A stretch of DNA of 46,977 nucleotides from Gammaproteobacteria bacterium (GCA_030065815.1 JASJCU010000026.1:1-46977), one strand, 5' to 3'; numbered from the stretch's first letter, positions 19,084 to 27,244 are shown. The notes: generated by a model not told the origin, from the letters alone. Numbers and translations are program-made.

Positions 19084-19503
19084 ATGACAGTGAAACTGCC
19101 GAAGGGCTACGAGCCTAGCCCGGACGAGGACTACATGAATCCTCAGCAGTTGGAGTATTTCCGCCAACAGCTGATTCGCTGGCGTGAGGAGCTGATGACC
19201 GAGGCGCAGGAGACCCTGGACAACCTGCGCGACAAGTCGTACCAGGAGGTCGGCGACGAGGCCGACCGGGCCAACCGCGAGAGCGAGCACGGCCTGGAAC
19301 TGCGCACCCGCGACCGTTACCGCAAGCTGCAGCGCAAGATCGAGCAGGCCCTCGAGCGTATCGAGGACGGCAGCTACGGCTACTGCGAAGACACCGGCGA
19401 ACCGATCGGCGTGGCGCGCCTGAAGGCACGCCCGATCGCGACGCTGACGATCGACGCCCAGGAGCGTCGCGAGATGAAAGAGCGGGTGTTGGCCGACCGC
19501 TGA
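19084..19503 (+). CDS. dksA: DksA-type RNA polymerase-binding regulator with degenerate zinc finger
   Basis: A 139-residue DksA/TraR protein that binds the RNA polymerase secondary channel and works with ppGpp. YMNPQQLEYFRQQLIRWREEL is the start of the coiled coil. The functional tip D58-E-A-D61-R-A63 matches the E. coli DxxDRA. The C-terminal globular part aligns well (YGYCEDTGEPIGVARLKARP), but the four zinc-ligand positions read C101, T104, T122, A125, so only one cysteine remains. Zinc-independent DksA forms of this kind are known in several proteobacteria. No second DksA copy is in the window. A strong hairpin follows the stop. Confidence 0.93.
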   Translation: MTVKLPKGYEPSPDEDYMNPQQLEYFRQQLIRWREELMTEAQETLDNLRDKSYQEVGDEADRANRESEHGLELRTRDRYRKLQRKIEQALERIEDGSYGYCEDTGEPIGVARLKARPIATLTIDAQERREMKERVLADR

Positions 19504-19516
19504 CGCCCGTGTCTCG

Positions 19517-19541
19517 ACCGCCGGCGCCCGGCCGGCGGTTT
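19517..19541 (+). terminator. Rho-independent-like terminator after dksA
   Basis: A perfect 9-bp stem, ACCGCCGGC / GCCGGCGGT, with a 5-nt loop, followed by TT(T)G. It lies 14 bp after the dksA stop and 19 bp before the convergent comF stop, so it can serve both genes. The T run is short, as is common in GC-rich genomes. Confidence 0.75.
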
Positions 19542-19559
19542 GTGATCCGTCGCGGCCCC

Positions 19560-20255
19560 TCAGACCCGGGGGGTCCGCGCCACCGCCCAGACCTCGATGT
19601 CGGCGACGCCGGCAGCGCGCAGCACTCGGCTGATCTCGTCGACCGTCGCGGCGGTCGTGACCACGTCGTCGACCACGGCGACGTGTGCCGGCAGCGTGGC
19701 GGTGCAGGCGAAGGCGCCGCGCAGATTGCGCCGGCGCTGACGGCGGTCGAGTCCGCGCTGGTGATCGGCGTCGCGGACGCGTCGCAGCGCGCCTGTCGAC
19801 CACGCCAGGCCGAGTTGTTCGGCGAGCACGCGCGCCAGCTCGGCGGCCTGGTTGAAGCCGCGTTCGCGCAGGCCGCGCGCGTGCATCGGCACCGGCAGCA
19901 GCAGCGCCGGCAGCGGTGCCGTCCGCTGCCGCAGCACGTCGCCGAGCAATCCCGCGAGCAGCCTCCCGTCGGACAGCCGTGCGTGGTACTTGAACGCCGC
20001 GACCAGGTCGTCGACCGGCGGCTCGTAGCGCAGCGGTGCTATGACGCGCGCGAACGGCGGCGGTCGCCGCTGGCAGTCCGCGCACAGCGTACCGCCCGGC
20101 GTGGCGGCGGCGAGCGGGAGCGCGCAACGCCGGCAGCTCGGCGAATTGCGCGGCAGGGTTTCCCGGCACGCCGCGCACAGGCCGTCACCAGGGCCGTTGC
20201 ACAGCGGGCAGCGGGCGCCGATCAATTGGTCGATAATTGGCCAGATGTTAACCAT
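19560..20255 (-). CDS. comF: ComF family protein (phosphoribosyltransferase-like)
   Basis: A 231-residue ComF protein. The N-terminal zinc-ribbon has paired cysteines ([15 protein letters not shown], then CRRC and CADC). The C-terminal part is a PRTase-like domain with [24 protein letters not shown] and the PRPP-loop-like [14 protein letters not shown]. ComF proteins are linked to DNA uptake in competent bacteria; GntX of E. coli belongs here too. The ATG at 20253-20255 has AGGGA just upstream. This start codon is part of the left half of the BirA-type operator shared with the divergent bio operon. Confidence 0.92.
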   Translation of the reverse strand: MVNIWPIIDQLIGARCPLCNGPGDGLCAACRETLPRNSPSCRRCALPLAAATPGGTLCADCQRRPPPFARVIAPLRYEPPVDDLVAAFKYHARLSDGRLLAGLLGDVLRQRTAPLPALLLPVPMHARGLRERGFNQAAELARVLAEQLGLAWSTGALRRVRDADHQRGLDRRQRRRNLRGAFACTATLPAHVAVVDDVVTTAATVDEISRVLRAAGVADIEVWAVARTPRV

Positions 20256-20277
20256 CGAATTCCCTTTCGGTTGACAG
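20245..20277. promoter_or_regulatory. BirA operator (biotin repressor box)
   Basis: ATGTTAACC (20245-20253), a 15-bp spacer and GGTTGACAG (20269-20277). The inner arms TGTTAACC and GGTTGACA are inverted repeats matching at 7 of 8 positions. They agree with the proteobacterial BirA box (TTGTAAACC, about 14-16 bp, GGTTTACAA). The right arm contains the TTGACA -35 of the bio promoter and the left arm covers the comF start codon, so biotinyl-AMP-bound BirA could repress both directions. Confidence 0.85.
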
Positions 20278-20629
20278 CCGGACGCGTGCGCCTACCATGG
20301 CAGTTTTTGCCGCAACGGGCCGGGCCGACACCGATGGATGCCGACAGCACAGCCGCGACGCGACGCGCTACCGGGCGGCCTTCGCCCTGTGGCGCGATCC
20401 AGACCGGGCCAGCCCAGCATACCAGCGCGCGGCCGCTGCCGCGTTTCGGCGGCCCGGTGCCGCCACGGGTGCCACGCCCTGTCCACCCGGGGCCCGGCAT
20501 CGACCGGCGTGCGCAGCCCGCCGCACACCGTGGCCACGCCGGCGCGGCTGCGGTCGTCCGCGTCCGGCACGTGGCCGGGCCCGACATCGCCGTCGCGGTC
20601 GACGCGACGATATCCGAGGAGTGCCCGTC
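20256..20629. other. Divergent comF/bioB intergenic region with long bioB leader
   Basis: A 374-bp gap. The first 45 bp hold the right part of the BirA box and the bio promoter. From about 20305 to 20629 lies a GC-rich leader of about 325 nt. It is open in all three plus frames; one of them (20334-20633) ends by overlapping the bioB start as ATGA, but I do not call it a gene. GAGGAG (20616-20621) is a good ribosome site for bioB. Confidence 0.6.
20271..20298 (+). promoter_or_regulatory. Sigma70 promoter of the bioBFHCD operon
   Basis: A perfect TTGACA -35 (20271-20276), a 16-bp spacer and TACCAT (20293-20298; four of six). The -35 is embedded in the right half of the BirA operator, the usual repression geometry for biotin genes. 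Confidence 0.65.
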
Positions 20630-21634
20630 ATGAATGGCAAGGCCGGTCCGATTCGCAACGACTGGACGATCGACGAGATCCGTGCGCTGTTCGCACTGCC
20701 GTTCAACGACCTGCTGTTTCGCGCGCAAACGGCGCACCGTGCGAACTTCGAGGCCAATACCGTACAGGTCAGTACGCTGCTGTCGATCAAGACCGGCGCC
20801 TGTGCCGAGGATTGCGCGTACTGCTCGCAGAGCGCCAAGCACGACACCGGGCTGGAGCGCGAGCGCCTGCTGCCGCTCGACGACGTCGTCGCCGCCGCGC
20901 AGGCCGCCAAGGACAAGGGCTCGACGCGTTTCTGCATGGGCGCGGCGTGGCGCAACCCGACCGACAGGAATCTCGACAAGGTCATCGAGATGATCCGCGC
21001 GGTGCGCGATCTCGGCATGCAGACCTGCGTGACCCTGGGCATGCTGACCGAAGCCCAGGCGCTGCGCCTGCGCGACGCCGGTCTCGACTACTACAACCAC
21101 AACCTCGACACCTCGCCGGAGTTCTACGGCAACGTGATCACGACGCGGACCTTCCAGGATCGGCTCGATACGCTGCAGCATGTCCGTGACGCCGGCATCA
21201 ACGTCTGCTCGGGCGGGATCCTCGGCATGGGCGAGAGCGGCGGCGACCGCGCGCGCCTGCTGCAGGAGCTGGCCAACCTGCCGCGTCACCCGGAGTCGGT
21301 GCCGATCAACATGCTGGTCCAGGTCGAGGGCACGCCGCTGCACGGCACCGACAGGCTCGATGCGCTTGAGTTCGTGCGCACGATCGCGGTCGCGCGCATC
21401 CTGATGCCACAGAGCTATGTGCGCCTGTCGGCCGGGCGCACCGACATGAGCGACGAGATGCAGGCGCTGTGCTTCCTCGCCGGTGCCAACTCGGTGTTCT
21501 ACGGCGAGCGCCTGCTGACCACCGACAATCCCGGCGCCGACCACGACCGCGCGCTGTTCGAGCGCCTCGGCATCAACATGGAGCACGCCGAGCTCGGGGC
21601 TGACAGGGCGACGTGTTGCGGGTCGGGTGGTTGA
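20630..21634 (+). CDS. bioB: Biotin synthase
   Basis: A 334-residue radical-SAM enzyme that inserts sulphur into dethiobiotin. The 4Fe-4S motif is C58-A-E-D-C62-A-Y-C65. Other family segments are [62 protein letters not shown] and [28 protein letters not shown], which include the 2Fe-2S ligands. ATG 20630 follows GAGGAG at eight bases. A continuous upstream frame would add 111 Arg/Ala-rich codons and was rejected. First gene of bioBFHCD; 183 bp separate it from bioF. Confidence 0.97.
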   Translation: MNGKAGPIRNDWTIDEIRALFALPFNDLLFRAQTAHRANFEANTVQVSTLLSIKTGACAEDCAYCSQSAKHDTGLERERLLPLDDVVAAAQAAKDKGSTRFCMGAAWRNPTDRNLDKVIEMIRAVRDLGMQTCVTLGMLTEAQALRLRDAGLDYYNHNLDTSPEFYGNVITTRTFQDRLDTLQHVRDAGINVCSGGILGMGESGGDRARLLQELANLPRHPESVPINMLVQVEGTPLHGTDRLDALEFVRTIAVARILMPQSYVRLSAGRTDMSDEMQALCFLAGANSVFYGERLLTTDNPGADHDRALFERLGINMEHAELGADRATCCGSGG

Positions 21635-21643
21635 CGCCTTGTG

Positions 21644-21807
21644 GACGCAGAGCGCGCAGAGGAGCGCAGAGAACGCAGAGGTGGTCAGGGCGACGGGTAG
21701 TCTTACCGTCGATCCGGCGGCAACCTGATCGTTTGGCACCCGGTTGCGGGAATACCAGCACTCAGACAGCTTTGCGCACTCTGCGCCCCTCTGCGAACTC
21801 TGCGTCC
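21644..21807. repeat. Inverted array of CGCAGAG units between bioB and bioF
   Basis: The left arm (21644-21681) carries four units ending in CGCAGAG, spaced 9, 9 and 10 bp. The right arm (about 21771-21807) carries the same series in reverse complement (CTCTGCG units) with the same spacing. About 31 of 37 positions pair, and the loop is about 90 nt. As RNA it would form a long imperfect hairpin ending about 10 nt before the bioF ATG. It could be a mobile or dispersed repeat, or a transcript-processing or attenuation structure. Confidence 0.85.
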
Positions 21808-21817
21808 CAAAAACAAC

Positions 21818-22978
21818 ATGTGGTCACTCCAGCAACAACTCGACAAGCGCCAGGCCGACGGCCTGTACCGCAGCCGGCGCGTGACCGACGGGCCGCAGGG
21901 CCCCGAGCTGCTGGTCGACGGCCGCCGCATGCTGACGTTCTGCTCCAACGACTACCTCGGCCTGGCCGCCGACGCGCGCCTTGCCGACGCGGTCAAGCGC
22001 GCGGTCGTGCGCTACGGCGTCGGTGCCGGCGCGGCGCACCTGATCAGCGGTCACAGCGCGGCCCACGATGCCCTCGAGGAAGAACTCGCCGCGTTCACCG
22101 GGCGCGAACGCGCGCTGCTGTTCTCGACCGGCTACATGGCCAACCTCGGCGTCATCAGCGCACTGACCGGGCGCGGCGACAGCGTGTTCGGCGACCGCCG
22201 CAACCACGCCTCGCTGAACGACGGCTGCCTGTTGACCCGGGCGAGGTTCCGGCGCTATCCGCATGCCGACGTCGCGGCGCTGCGCGCGCAGCTGGCCGTG
22301 GCCAGGGGTAATGCCCTGGTGGTCAGCGACGGCGTGTTCAGCATGGACGGCGATGTCGCGCCGCTAGCTGAACTGGCGGGCGTGGCCGCCGAACACGATG
22401 CCGCGTTGATGATCGATGATGCCCACGGCATCGGCGTGCTCGGCCCGCGCGGCCAGGGCAGCATCGCCGCCGCCGGTCTCGACGCCGCCGCGGTACCGCT
22501 GCTGATGGGTACGCTGGGCAAGGCACTGGGCACCGCCGGCGCGTTCGTCGCCGGTTCGCAGGCGCTGATCGAGACACTGATCCAGCAGGCCCGGCCGTAC
22601 GTGTACACGACCGCGATGCCGCCGGCGATCGCCGAGGCGACGCGCGTCGCGTTGCGCATCGCCACCGACGAGGAGTGGCGCCGCGAGCGCCTGCACGGCC
22701 TGGTGCAGCGCTTTCGCCACGGCGCCCGGCAACTCGGCCTGCGCCTGGGCGACTCGACGACGCCGATCCAGCCGGTAGTGCTCGGCGACACCGCGACCGC
22801 CAACCGCTGGGGCGCGGCGCTGCAGCGCGCCGGCATCCTGGTCGGCACGATTCGGCCGCCGACCGTGGCCGAGGGTACGGCACGCCTGCGCATTACGCTG
22901 TCGGCGGCGCACAGCGCGGCGCACGTCGAGGCGCTGCTCAGCGTGCTCGGCGAGATCGCCGCGGGCGAGGCCGCATGA
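21818..22978 (+). CDS. bioF: 8-amino-7-oxononanoate synthase
   Basis: A 386-residue PLP enzyme of the alpha-oxoamine synthase family that condenses pimeloyl-ACP and alanine. Family motifs are FCSNDYLGLA, GVGAGAAHLISGH, FSTGYMANLGV, NHASLNDGC, DGVFSMDGDVAPL, MIDDAHGIGVLG and the PLP lysine K235 in MGTLGKALGTAGAF. The ATG at 21818 has no recognisable Shine-Dalgarno sequence; it directly follows the inverted CGCAGAG repeat. The stop overlaps the bioH ATG (ATGA). Confidence 0.97.
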   Translation: MWSLQQQLDKRQADGLYRSRRVTDGPQGPELLVDGRRMLTFCSNDYLGLAADARLADAVKRAVVRYGVGAGAAHLISGHSAAHDALEEELAAFTGRERALLFSTGYMANLGVISALTGRGDSVFGDRRNHASLNDGCLLTRARFRRYPHADVAALRAQLAVARGNALVVSDGVFSMDGDVAPLAELAGVAAEHDAALMIDDAHGIGVLGPRGQGSIAAAGLDAAAVPLLMGTLGKALGTAGAFVAGSQALIETLIQQARPYVYTTAMPPAIAEATRVALRIATDEEWRRERLHGLVQRFRHGARQLGLRLGDSTTPIQPVVLGDTATANRWGAALQRAGILVGTIRPPTVAEGTARLRITLSAAHSAAHVEALLSVLGEIAAGEAA

Positions 22979-23742
22979 GCCTGTACAACTACCGCATCGG
23001 CAGCGGCCCCGACCTGGTGCTGCTGCACGGCTGGGGCATGAACGCGGCGGTCTGGGAGCCGCTGCTGCCGGCGCTCGCCGGGCACTTCCGGGTCACCGTC
23101 ATCGAGCTGCCCGGGCATGGCGGCAGCACGCCGGCCGCGGTCGCCGACATCGCCGAGTGGGCGCGCCTGGCGCTCGACGACGCGCCACCGAATGCGTGGT
23201 GGCTGGGCTGGTCGCTCGGTGGGCAGGTCGCACTGCAGGCGGCGCTGGACCGGCCGGGGCGGGTCAACGGCCTGATGCTGGTCGCGGCGACACCGCGCTT
23301 CGTGCAGGCCGACGACTGGCAGTGCGCGATGCCGGTCGCGACCTTCCACGAGTTCGCTGACACGCTCGGCGACGATCCGAATGCGGCGCTGATGCGCTTC
23401 CTCGCGCTGCAGGTGAGCGGCGCCGAGCATGCCCGCGACACGCTGAAGCTGCTGCGCTTCGAGATGCAGCAGCGCCCGCAGGCGAGTGCCAGGGGCCTGG
23501 CACAGGGGCTCGAGCTGTTGCTCGAGACCGATCTGCGCGACCGCCTGGCCGGCCTCGACCGCCCGGTCCACTGGCTGTTCGGCGGCCGCGACACCCTGGT
23601 GCCGGTGCATCTGTGCGACGCGCTGAAGACGCTGCTGCCGGCGTCGACCGTCGACGTCATCGATGGTGCCGGGCATGCGCCGTTCCTGTCGCATCCCAAG
23701 CCCAGCATCGACGTGCTGCTGCGCCGCGTGGGGCAGGCATGA
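22975..23742 (+). CDS. bioH: Pimeloyl-[ACP] methyl ester carboxylesterase
   Basis: A 255-residue alpha/beta hydrolase that removes the methyl group from pimeloyl-ACP methyl ester, ending the disguised fatty-acid cycle. The oxyanion region is LLHGWGMN, the nucleophile S80 lies in LGWSLGGQVA, the acid is D206 in FGGRDTLVP and the base is H234 in GAGHAPF. The BioH-type GW-G-N start and the position inside the bio operon separate it from general esterases. ATGA overlaps join it to bioF upstream and bioC downstream, so translation is probably coupled. Confidence 0.95.
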   Translation: MSLYNYRIGSGPDLVLLHGWGMNAAVWEPLLPALAGHFRVTVIELPGHGGSTPAAVADIAEWARLALDDAPPNAWWLGWSLGGQVALQAALDRPGRVNGLMLVAATPRFVQADDWQCAMPVATFHEFADTLGDDPNAALMRFLALQVSGAEHARDTLKLLRFEMQQRPQASARGLAQGLELLLETDLRDRLAGLDRPVHWLFGGRDTLVPVHLCDALKTLLPASTVDVIDGAGHAPFLSHPKPSIDVLLRRVGQA

Positions 23743-24614
23743 GCGACGCGCCGGCGGCACCGCCGCGCCTCGACAAGGCCAAGGCGCGCCGCGGCTTCGG
23801 CCGCGCCGCCGACGCCTACGACGCCGCCGCGGTGCTGCAGCACGAGATCGGCAGGCGCATGATCGAGCGGCTCGACACGATGCGCATCGCGCCGCGCCGG
23901 ATCCTCGACATCGGCTGCGGTACCGGCGTCGCCACCGACGGCCTGATGAAGCGTTACCCGAAGGCCGAGGTCATCGCGCTCGATTTCGCCCTGCCGATGC
24001 TCGCGCACGCGCGCCGGCGCGGCCGCTGGCTGCGGCGGCCGCGCTGCCTGTGCGCCGATCTCGACGCGCTGCCGCTGGCGGCGCACAGCATCGACCTGGT
24101 GTTTGCCAACGCCGCGCTGCAATGGAGCGCCGACCCGGCGCAGGCGTTCGCCGGCATCGCGCGGGTGCTGCGCCCCGGCGGCCTGGTGCTGTTCAGCAGT
24201 TTCGGGCCGGACACGCTGCGCGAGCTGCGCGCGGCATGGTCCGCGGTCGACGGGCGTGCCCACGTGCACGACTTCGTCGACATGCACGACTACGGCGACA
24301 TGCTGATGCATGCCGGTCTCGCCGACCCGGTCATGGATGTCGAGCGCATGACCCTCACCTACGGCGATGCGCTGCAGCTGATGCGCGAGATCAAGGCGAT
24401 CGGTGCCAGCAACGCGATGGTCGGGCGTCAGCGCGGGCTGCTCGGGCGGCAGCGGCTGGCGGCCGTTTGCGACGCCTACGAGCGCTTCCGCGACCGCGAC
24501 GGCCGCCTGCCGGTCAGCTACGAGGTCGTGCACGGCCACGCCTGGGGCAGTGCGCAGCGGCGGGTCGACGGCGAGACCCGGGTCTCGGTCGACGTGTTGC
24601 GGGGGCAACGGTGA
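23739..24614 (+). CDS. bioC: Malonyl-[ACP] O-methyltransferase
   Basis: A 291-residue SAM-dependent methyltransferase that methylates malonyl-ACP to start pimelate synthesis. The BioC start KAKARRGFGRAADAYDAAAVLQ is characteristic. SAM motif I is ILDIGCGTGVAT (about 56-67). CADLDALPLAAHSIDLVFANAALQW, FAGIARVLRPGGLVLFSSFGPDTL, DMHDYGDMLMHAG and the C-terminal MREIKAIGASN and YEVVHGHAWG segments follow. It overlaps bioH (ATGA) and bioD (GTGA). Confidence 0.96.
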   Translation: MSDAPAAPPRLDKAKARRGFGRAADAYDAAAVLQHEIGRRMIERLDTMRIAPRRILDIGCGTGVATDGLMKRYPKAEVIALDFALPMLAHARRRGRWLRRPRCLCADLDALPLAAHSIDLVFANAALQWSADPAQAFAGIARVLRPGGLVLFSSFGPDTLRELRAAWSAVDGRAHVHDFVDMHDYGDMLMHAGLADPVMDVERMTLTYGDALQLMREIKAIGASNAMVGRQRGLLGRQRLAAVCDAYERFRDRDGRLPVSYEVVHGHAWGSAQRRVDGETRVSVDVLRGQR

Positions 24615-25312
24615 GTGTCGGCCTGTTCGTCACCGGTACCGACACCGATTGCGGCAAGACCCACGTCGCGCGTGCCCTGATCAGGCTGCTCGATGACCAG
24701 GGCATCCGCGTCGTGCCGTTCAAACCGGTGGCCGCCGGCGCGGCGTCAGATGACGGGAATCTGCGCAATGACGATGCCCTGGCGCTGATCGCCGCCTGTG
24801 GTCGCGAGCTGCCCCATGACCTGGTCAACCCGTACTGCTTCGCGCCGCCGATCGCGCCGCACATCGCCGCGGCCGAGGTCGGTGCGGCGATCGACAGCGA
24901 CAGGATTCGCGCCGCCTTTGCCGCGCTCGGCGCCCATGGCGATGTCGTGATTGCCGAGGGGGCCGGCGGTTGGCTGGTGCCGCTGGGTGACGGCTACGAC
25001 ATCGCCGATCTCGCCGCCGACCTCGGTCTGCCGGTACTGCTGGTCGTGGGCTTGCGCCTGGGCTGCCTGAACCATGCGCGGCTGACCGAGCGGGCGATCC
25101 TCGACAGCGGGCTGCCGCTGGCCGGCTGGATCGCGACGCAGGTCGATCCGGCGATGACGCACGTCGACGACAATGTCGCCGCGTTGCGCGAGCGGCTGAC
25201 GTCGCCGTGCCTGGGTGTGCTGCCGGACGACGCGGCGACAGGCCCGCCGGTGATGGTCAAGTCCTTGACAAGTGAAGAGATTATTGCCGCCACGCGGTTG
25301 CGCGAAGGTTGA
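24611..25312 (+). CDS. bioD: ATP-dependent dethiobiotin synthetase
   Basis: A 233-residue enzyme that closes the ureido ring of dethiobiotin from diaminopelargonate, CO2 and ATP. The P-loop is GTDTDCGKT (9-17). FKPVAAGA, the substrate loop NPYCFAPPIAPHIAA and VVIAEGAGGWLVPL follow. The start is GTG 24611, overlapping the bioC stop; translation from it begins directly with VSVGLFVTGTDTD. Last gene of the operon. bioA (the aminotransferase between BioF and BioD) is not in this window and must be elsewhere. Confidence 0.96.
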   Translation: MSVGLFVTGTDTDCGKTHVARALIRLLDDQGIRVVPFKPVAAGAASDDGNLRNDDALALIAACGRELPHDLVNPYCFAPPIAPHIAAAEVGAAIDSDRIRAAFAALGAHGDVVIAEGAGGWLVPLGDGYDIADLAADLGLPVLLVVGLRLGCLNHARLTERAILDSGLPLAGWIATQVDPAMTHVDDNVAALRERLTSPCLGVLPDDAATGPPVMVKSLTSEEIIAATRLREG

Positions 25313-25522
25313 ACGGCGGGGCTGTGCGGGCAGTGCAATATACCAAACTTCGAATATTAGAGAAGTCAAATACCATAAACAGGTTTTTTGCTGATCTGCG
25401 TCAATTCTTTTTGAACCCGGCGCGCGTGCGCGATAACCTCACGCCCGCGGGTGTTAAACGCCCAGTCGACGCGGTCCACGCTGCAGCCTCGTCCGCGTCT
25501 GCCGCCGGGAATTACGAAGCCG
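25313..25522. other. Intergenic region with an AT-rich pocket upstream of the oxidase cluster
   Basis: No gene is supported. About 25336-25420 is markedly AT-rich for this genome (ATATACC, TTCGAATATTAG, AAATACCATAAAC, GGTTTTTTGC, ATTCTTTTTGAAC). It probably carries the promoter for the DUF2244-cox genes, but several weak -10/-35 pairings are possible (for example TTCGAA, 16 bp, TACCAT) and I cannot choose. Confidence 0.45.
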
Positions 25523-26023
25523 ATGGTTACTTCCGAGAACTGCCCTGACCGCAAGCTGCGTCGGGTGGTCATACGGCCGAACCGTTCCCTGAGCTGGCGA
25601 CAGTCGATGATCTTTCTCGGCGCCATTGCGGTGCCGCTGCTGCTGATCTCGACGGCGCTGGCGACCCAGGGCCTGTGGCTGGTGCTGCCGTTCGCCGGGT
25701 TGGAACTGGCGGCCCTGTTCACCGCGCTCTACCTGGTGTCGCATGCCGCGCAGCGCTGCCAGGTGGTCTCGATCGGCGACGCCGTCGTGACCATCGAGAA
25801 GGGGCGCGACCGCGGCAACTGCGGCGACAAGGGCGGACCGGAGGAACGCTTCGAGTTCGCCCGCGGCTGGGTCAAGGTCGAACTGGCCGAGGCCACCGGG
25901 CGCTGGTACCCACCCAAGTTGTGGGTCGGCGCGTCGGGGAGGCGGGTTGAGATTGCCGAGTTCCTCGCCGAGGACGAGAAGGTGGAACTGGCCGCGGAGC
26001 TGCACCGCTTGCTGTCCGCATGA
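25523..26023 (+). CDS. DUF2244 domain membrane protein, oxidase-cluster associated
   Basis: A 166-residue protein. The N terminus has the DUF2244 pattern RRVVIRPNRSLSWRQ. Two close membrane segments follow (about 29-48 and 53-71), then a cytoplasmic beta-rich part with VVTIEKGRDRG, RFEFARGWVKVEL and SGRRVEIAEFL. Family members often occur beside cytochrome c oxidase genes, as here 75 bp upstream of coxB. The function is not established. ATG 25523 was preferred over the open frame from 25451, because the extra residues look unlike the family. Confidence 0.75.
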   Translation: MVTSENCPDRKLRRVVIRPNRSLSWRQSMIFLGAIAVPLLLISTALATQGLWLVLPFAGLELAALFTALYLVSHAAQRCQVVSIGDAVVTIEKGRDRGNCGDKGGPEERFEFARGWVKVELAEATGRWYPPKLWVGASGRRVEIAEFLAEDEKVELAAELHRLLSA

Positions 26024-26098
26024 ATTTGCGCGTGTCGACCGACGGTGCGGCACGCCGACGCGATACATAACGACGAATTTTTCGGGGGGACCGAAGCT

Positions 26099-27244
26099 GT
26101 GAGAAAACTGCGAGAGCTGGCTGGCCTGGCGTCGGCTTTTCTGGGCGCGACCGTGACCACGGCGCAGGCCGACTACGGGCTGCTCAACATGCGTGTAGGC
26201 GTGACCGAGACCAGCAAGAGCGTCTACGAACTGCACATGATCATCTTCTGGGTGTGCTGCGCGATCGGCGTGGTCGTGTTCGGCGCGATGATCTGGTCGA
26301 TGATTCACCACCGGAAATCCAAGGGCGCCGTCGCCGCCCAGTTCCACGAGAGCACGACGATGGAGATCCTGTGGACGGTCGTGCCGATCGTGATCCTGGT
26401 CAGCATGGCGATCCCGGCGACGACGACGCTGCTGGCGATGGAAGACACCAGCAACGCCGACATGACGATCAAGGTCACCGGGCTGCAGTGGAAGTGGAAG
26501 TACGACTACGTCGACGGTGAGGCCGCCGGCGTCTCGTTTGTCAGCTCGTTGCATCCGAAACACAACGAGGCGCGCCTGCTCGGGGCGGATGTCGACCTGT
26601 CGCAGTTCGGCGACCAGTACCTGCTCGACGTCGACAACCCGCTGGTCATCCCGACCGGCCAGAAGGTGCGCTTCCTGCTGACTGCCGCCGACGTCATCCA
26701 CGCCTGGTGGGTACCGGATCTCGGTTGGAAGAAGGATGCGATCCCGGGCTTCGTCAACGAGGCCTGGACCAAGGTCGACGAGCCCGGCGTCTACCGTGGC
26801 CAGTGCGCCGAACTGTGCGGCAAGGACCACGGCTTCATGCCGATCGTCGTGATCGCGAAGGCGCCGGAAGACTACGCGAAGTGGGTGTCCGAACAGCAGG
26901 CCTCGATCGCCGCGGCGAACGCGTCAGCCGACCGCGAATGGACGATGGACGAGCTGATGGCCAAGGGCGAGCAGGTCTACACCACCAGCTGTGCCGCGTG
27001 CCATCAGGCCAACGGCCAGGGCCTCCCGCCGACCTTCCCAGCGATCGCCGGCAGCGCGATCGCGACCGGTGAGCCGGACGCGCACATTGGCCTGGTGCTC
27101 AACGGCAAGGCCGGTACCGCGATGGCCGCGTACCGCGACGTCCTCAACGATGTCGATCTGGCCGCCGTGCTGACCTACCAGCGCAATGCCTTCGGCAACA
27201 GCGCCAGCGCCATCCAACCTGCCGCGGTCAAGGCCGCCCGATAA
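26099..27244 (+). CDS. coxB: Cytochrome c oxidase subunit II with fused cytochrome c domain (caa3 type)
   Basis: A 381-residue subunit II. A signal peptide (to about residue 24) is followed by two membrane segments (about 47-68 and 92-113). The CuA site is complete: H201, C236, E238, C240, H244, M247, and the docking segment GLQWKWKYDY is present. A C-terminal cytochrome c domain carries C298-A-A-C301-H302 and a likely distal M342. The start GTG 26099 follows GGGGGGA; an ATG at 26045 would add 18 residues ahead of the signal peptide. It takes electrons from cytochrome c and passes them to subunit I. Confidence 0.95.
   Translation: MRKLRELAGLASAFLGATVTTAQADYGLLNMRVGVTETSKSVYELHMIIFWVCCAIGVVVFGAMIWSMIHHRKSKGAVAAQFHESTTMEILWTVVPIVILVSMAIPATTTLLAMEDTSNADMTIKVTGLQWKWKYDYVDGEAAGVSFVSSLHPKHNEARLLGADVDLSQFGDQYLLDVDNPLVIPTGQKVRFLLTAADVIHAWWVPDLGWKKDAIPGFVNEAWTKVDEPGVYRGQCAELCGKDHGFMPIVVIAKAPEDYAKWVSEQQASIAAANASADREWTMDELMAKGEQVYTTSCAACHQANGQGLPPTFPAIAGSAIATGEPDAHIGLVLNGKAGTAMAAYRDVLNDVDLAAVLTYQRNAFGNSASAIQPAAVKAAR

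Noticed and set aside
19084-19503. DksA called a pseudogene because of missing cysteines
   Set aside because: The frame, length, coiled-coil tip and the rest of the C-terminal domain are well preserved, and zinc-independent DksA forms are known.
20297-20629. N-terminal extension of BioB by 111 codons
   Set aside because: The frame is open but Arg/Ala-rich and unlike any BioB. A good GAGGAG site precedes the ATG at 20630.
25309-25548. Small open frame of about 79 codons before the DUF2244 gene
   Set aside because: It runs through the likely promoter region and overlaps the next gene's start in another frame; no family resemblance.
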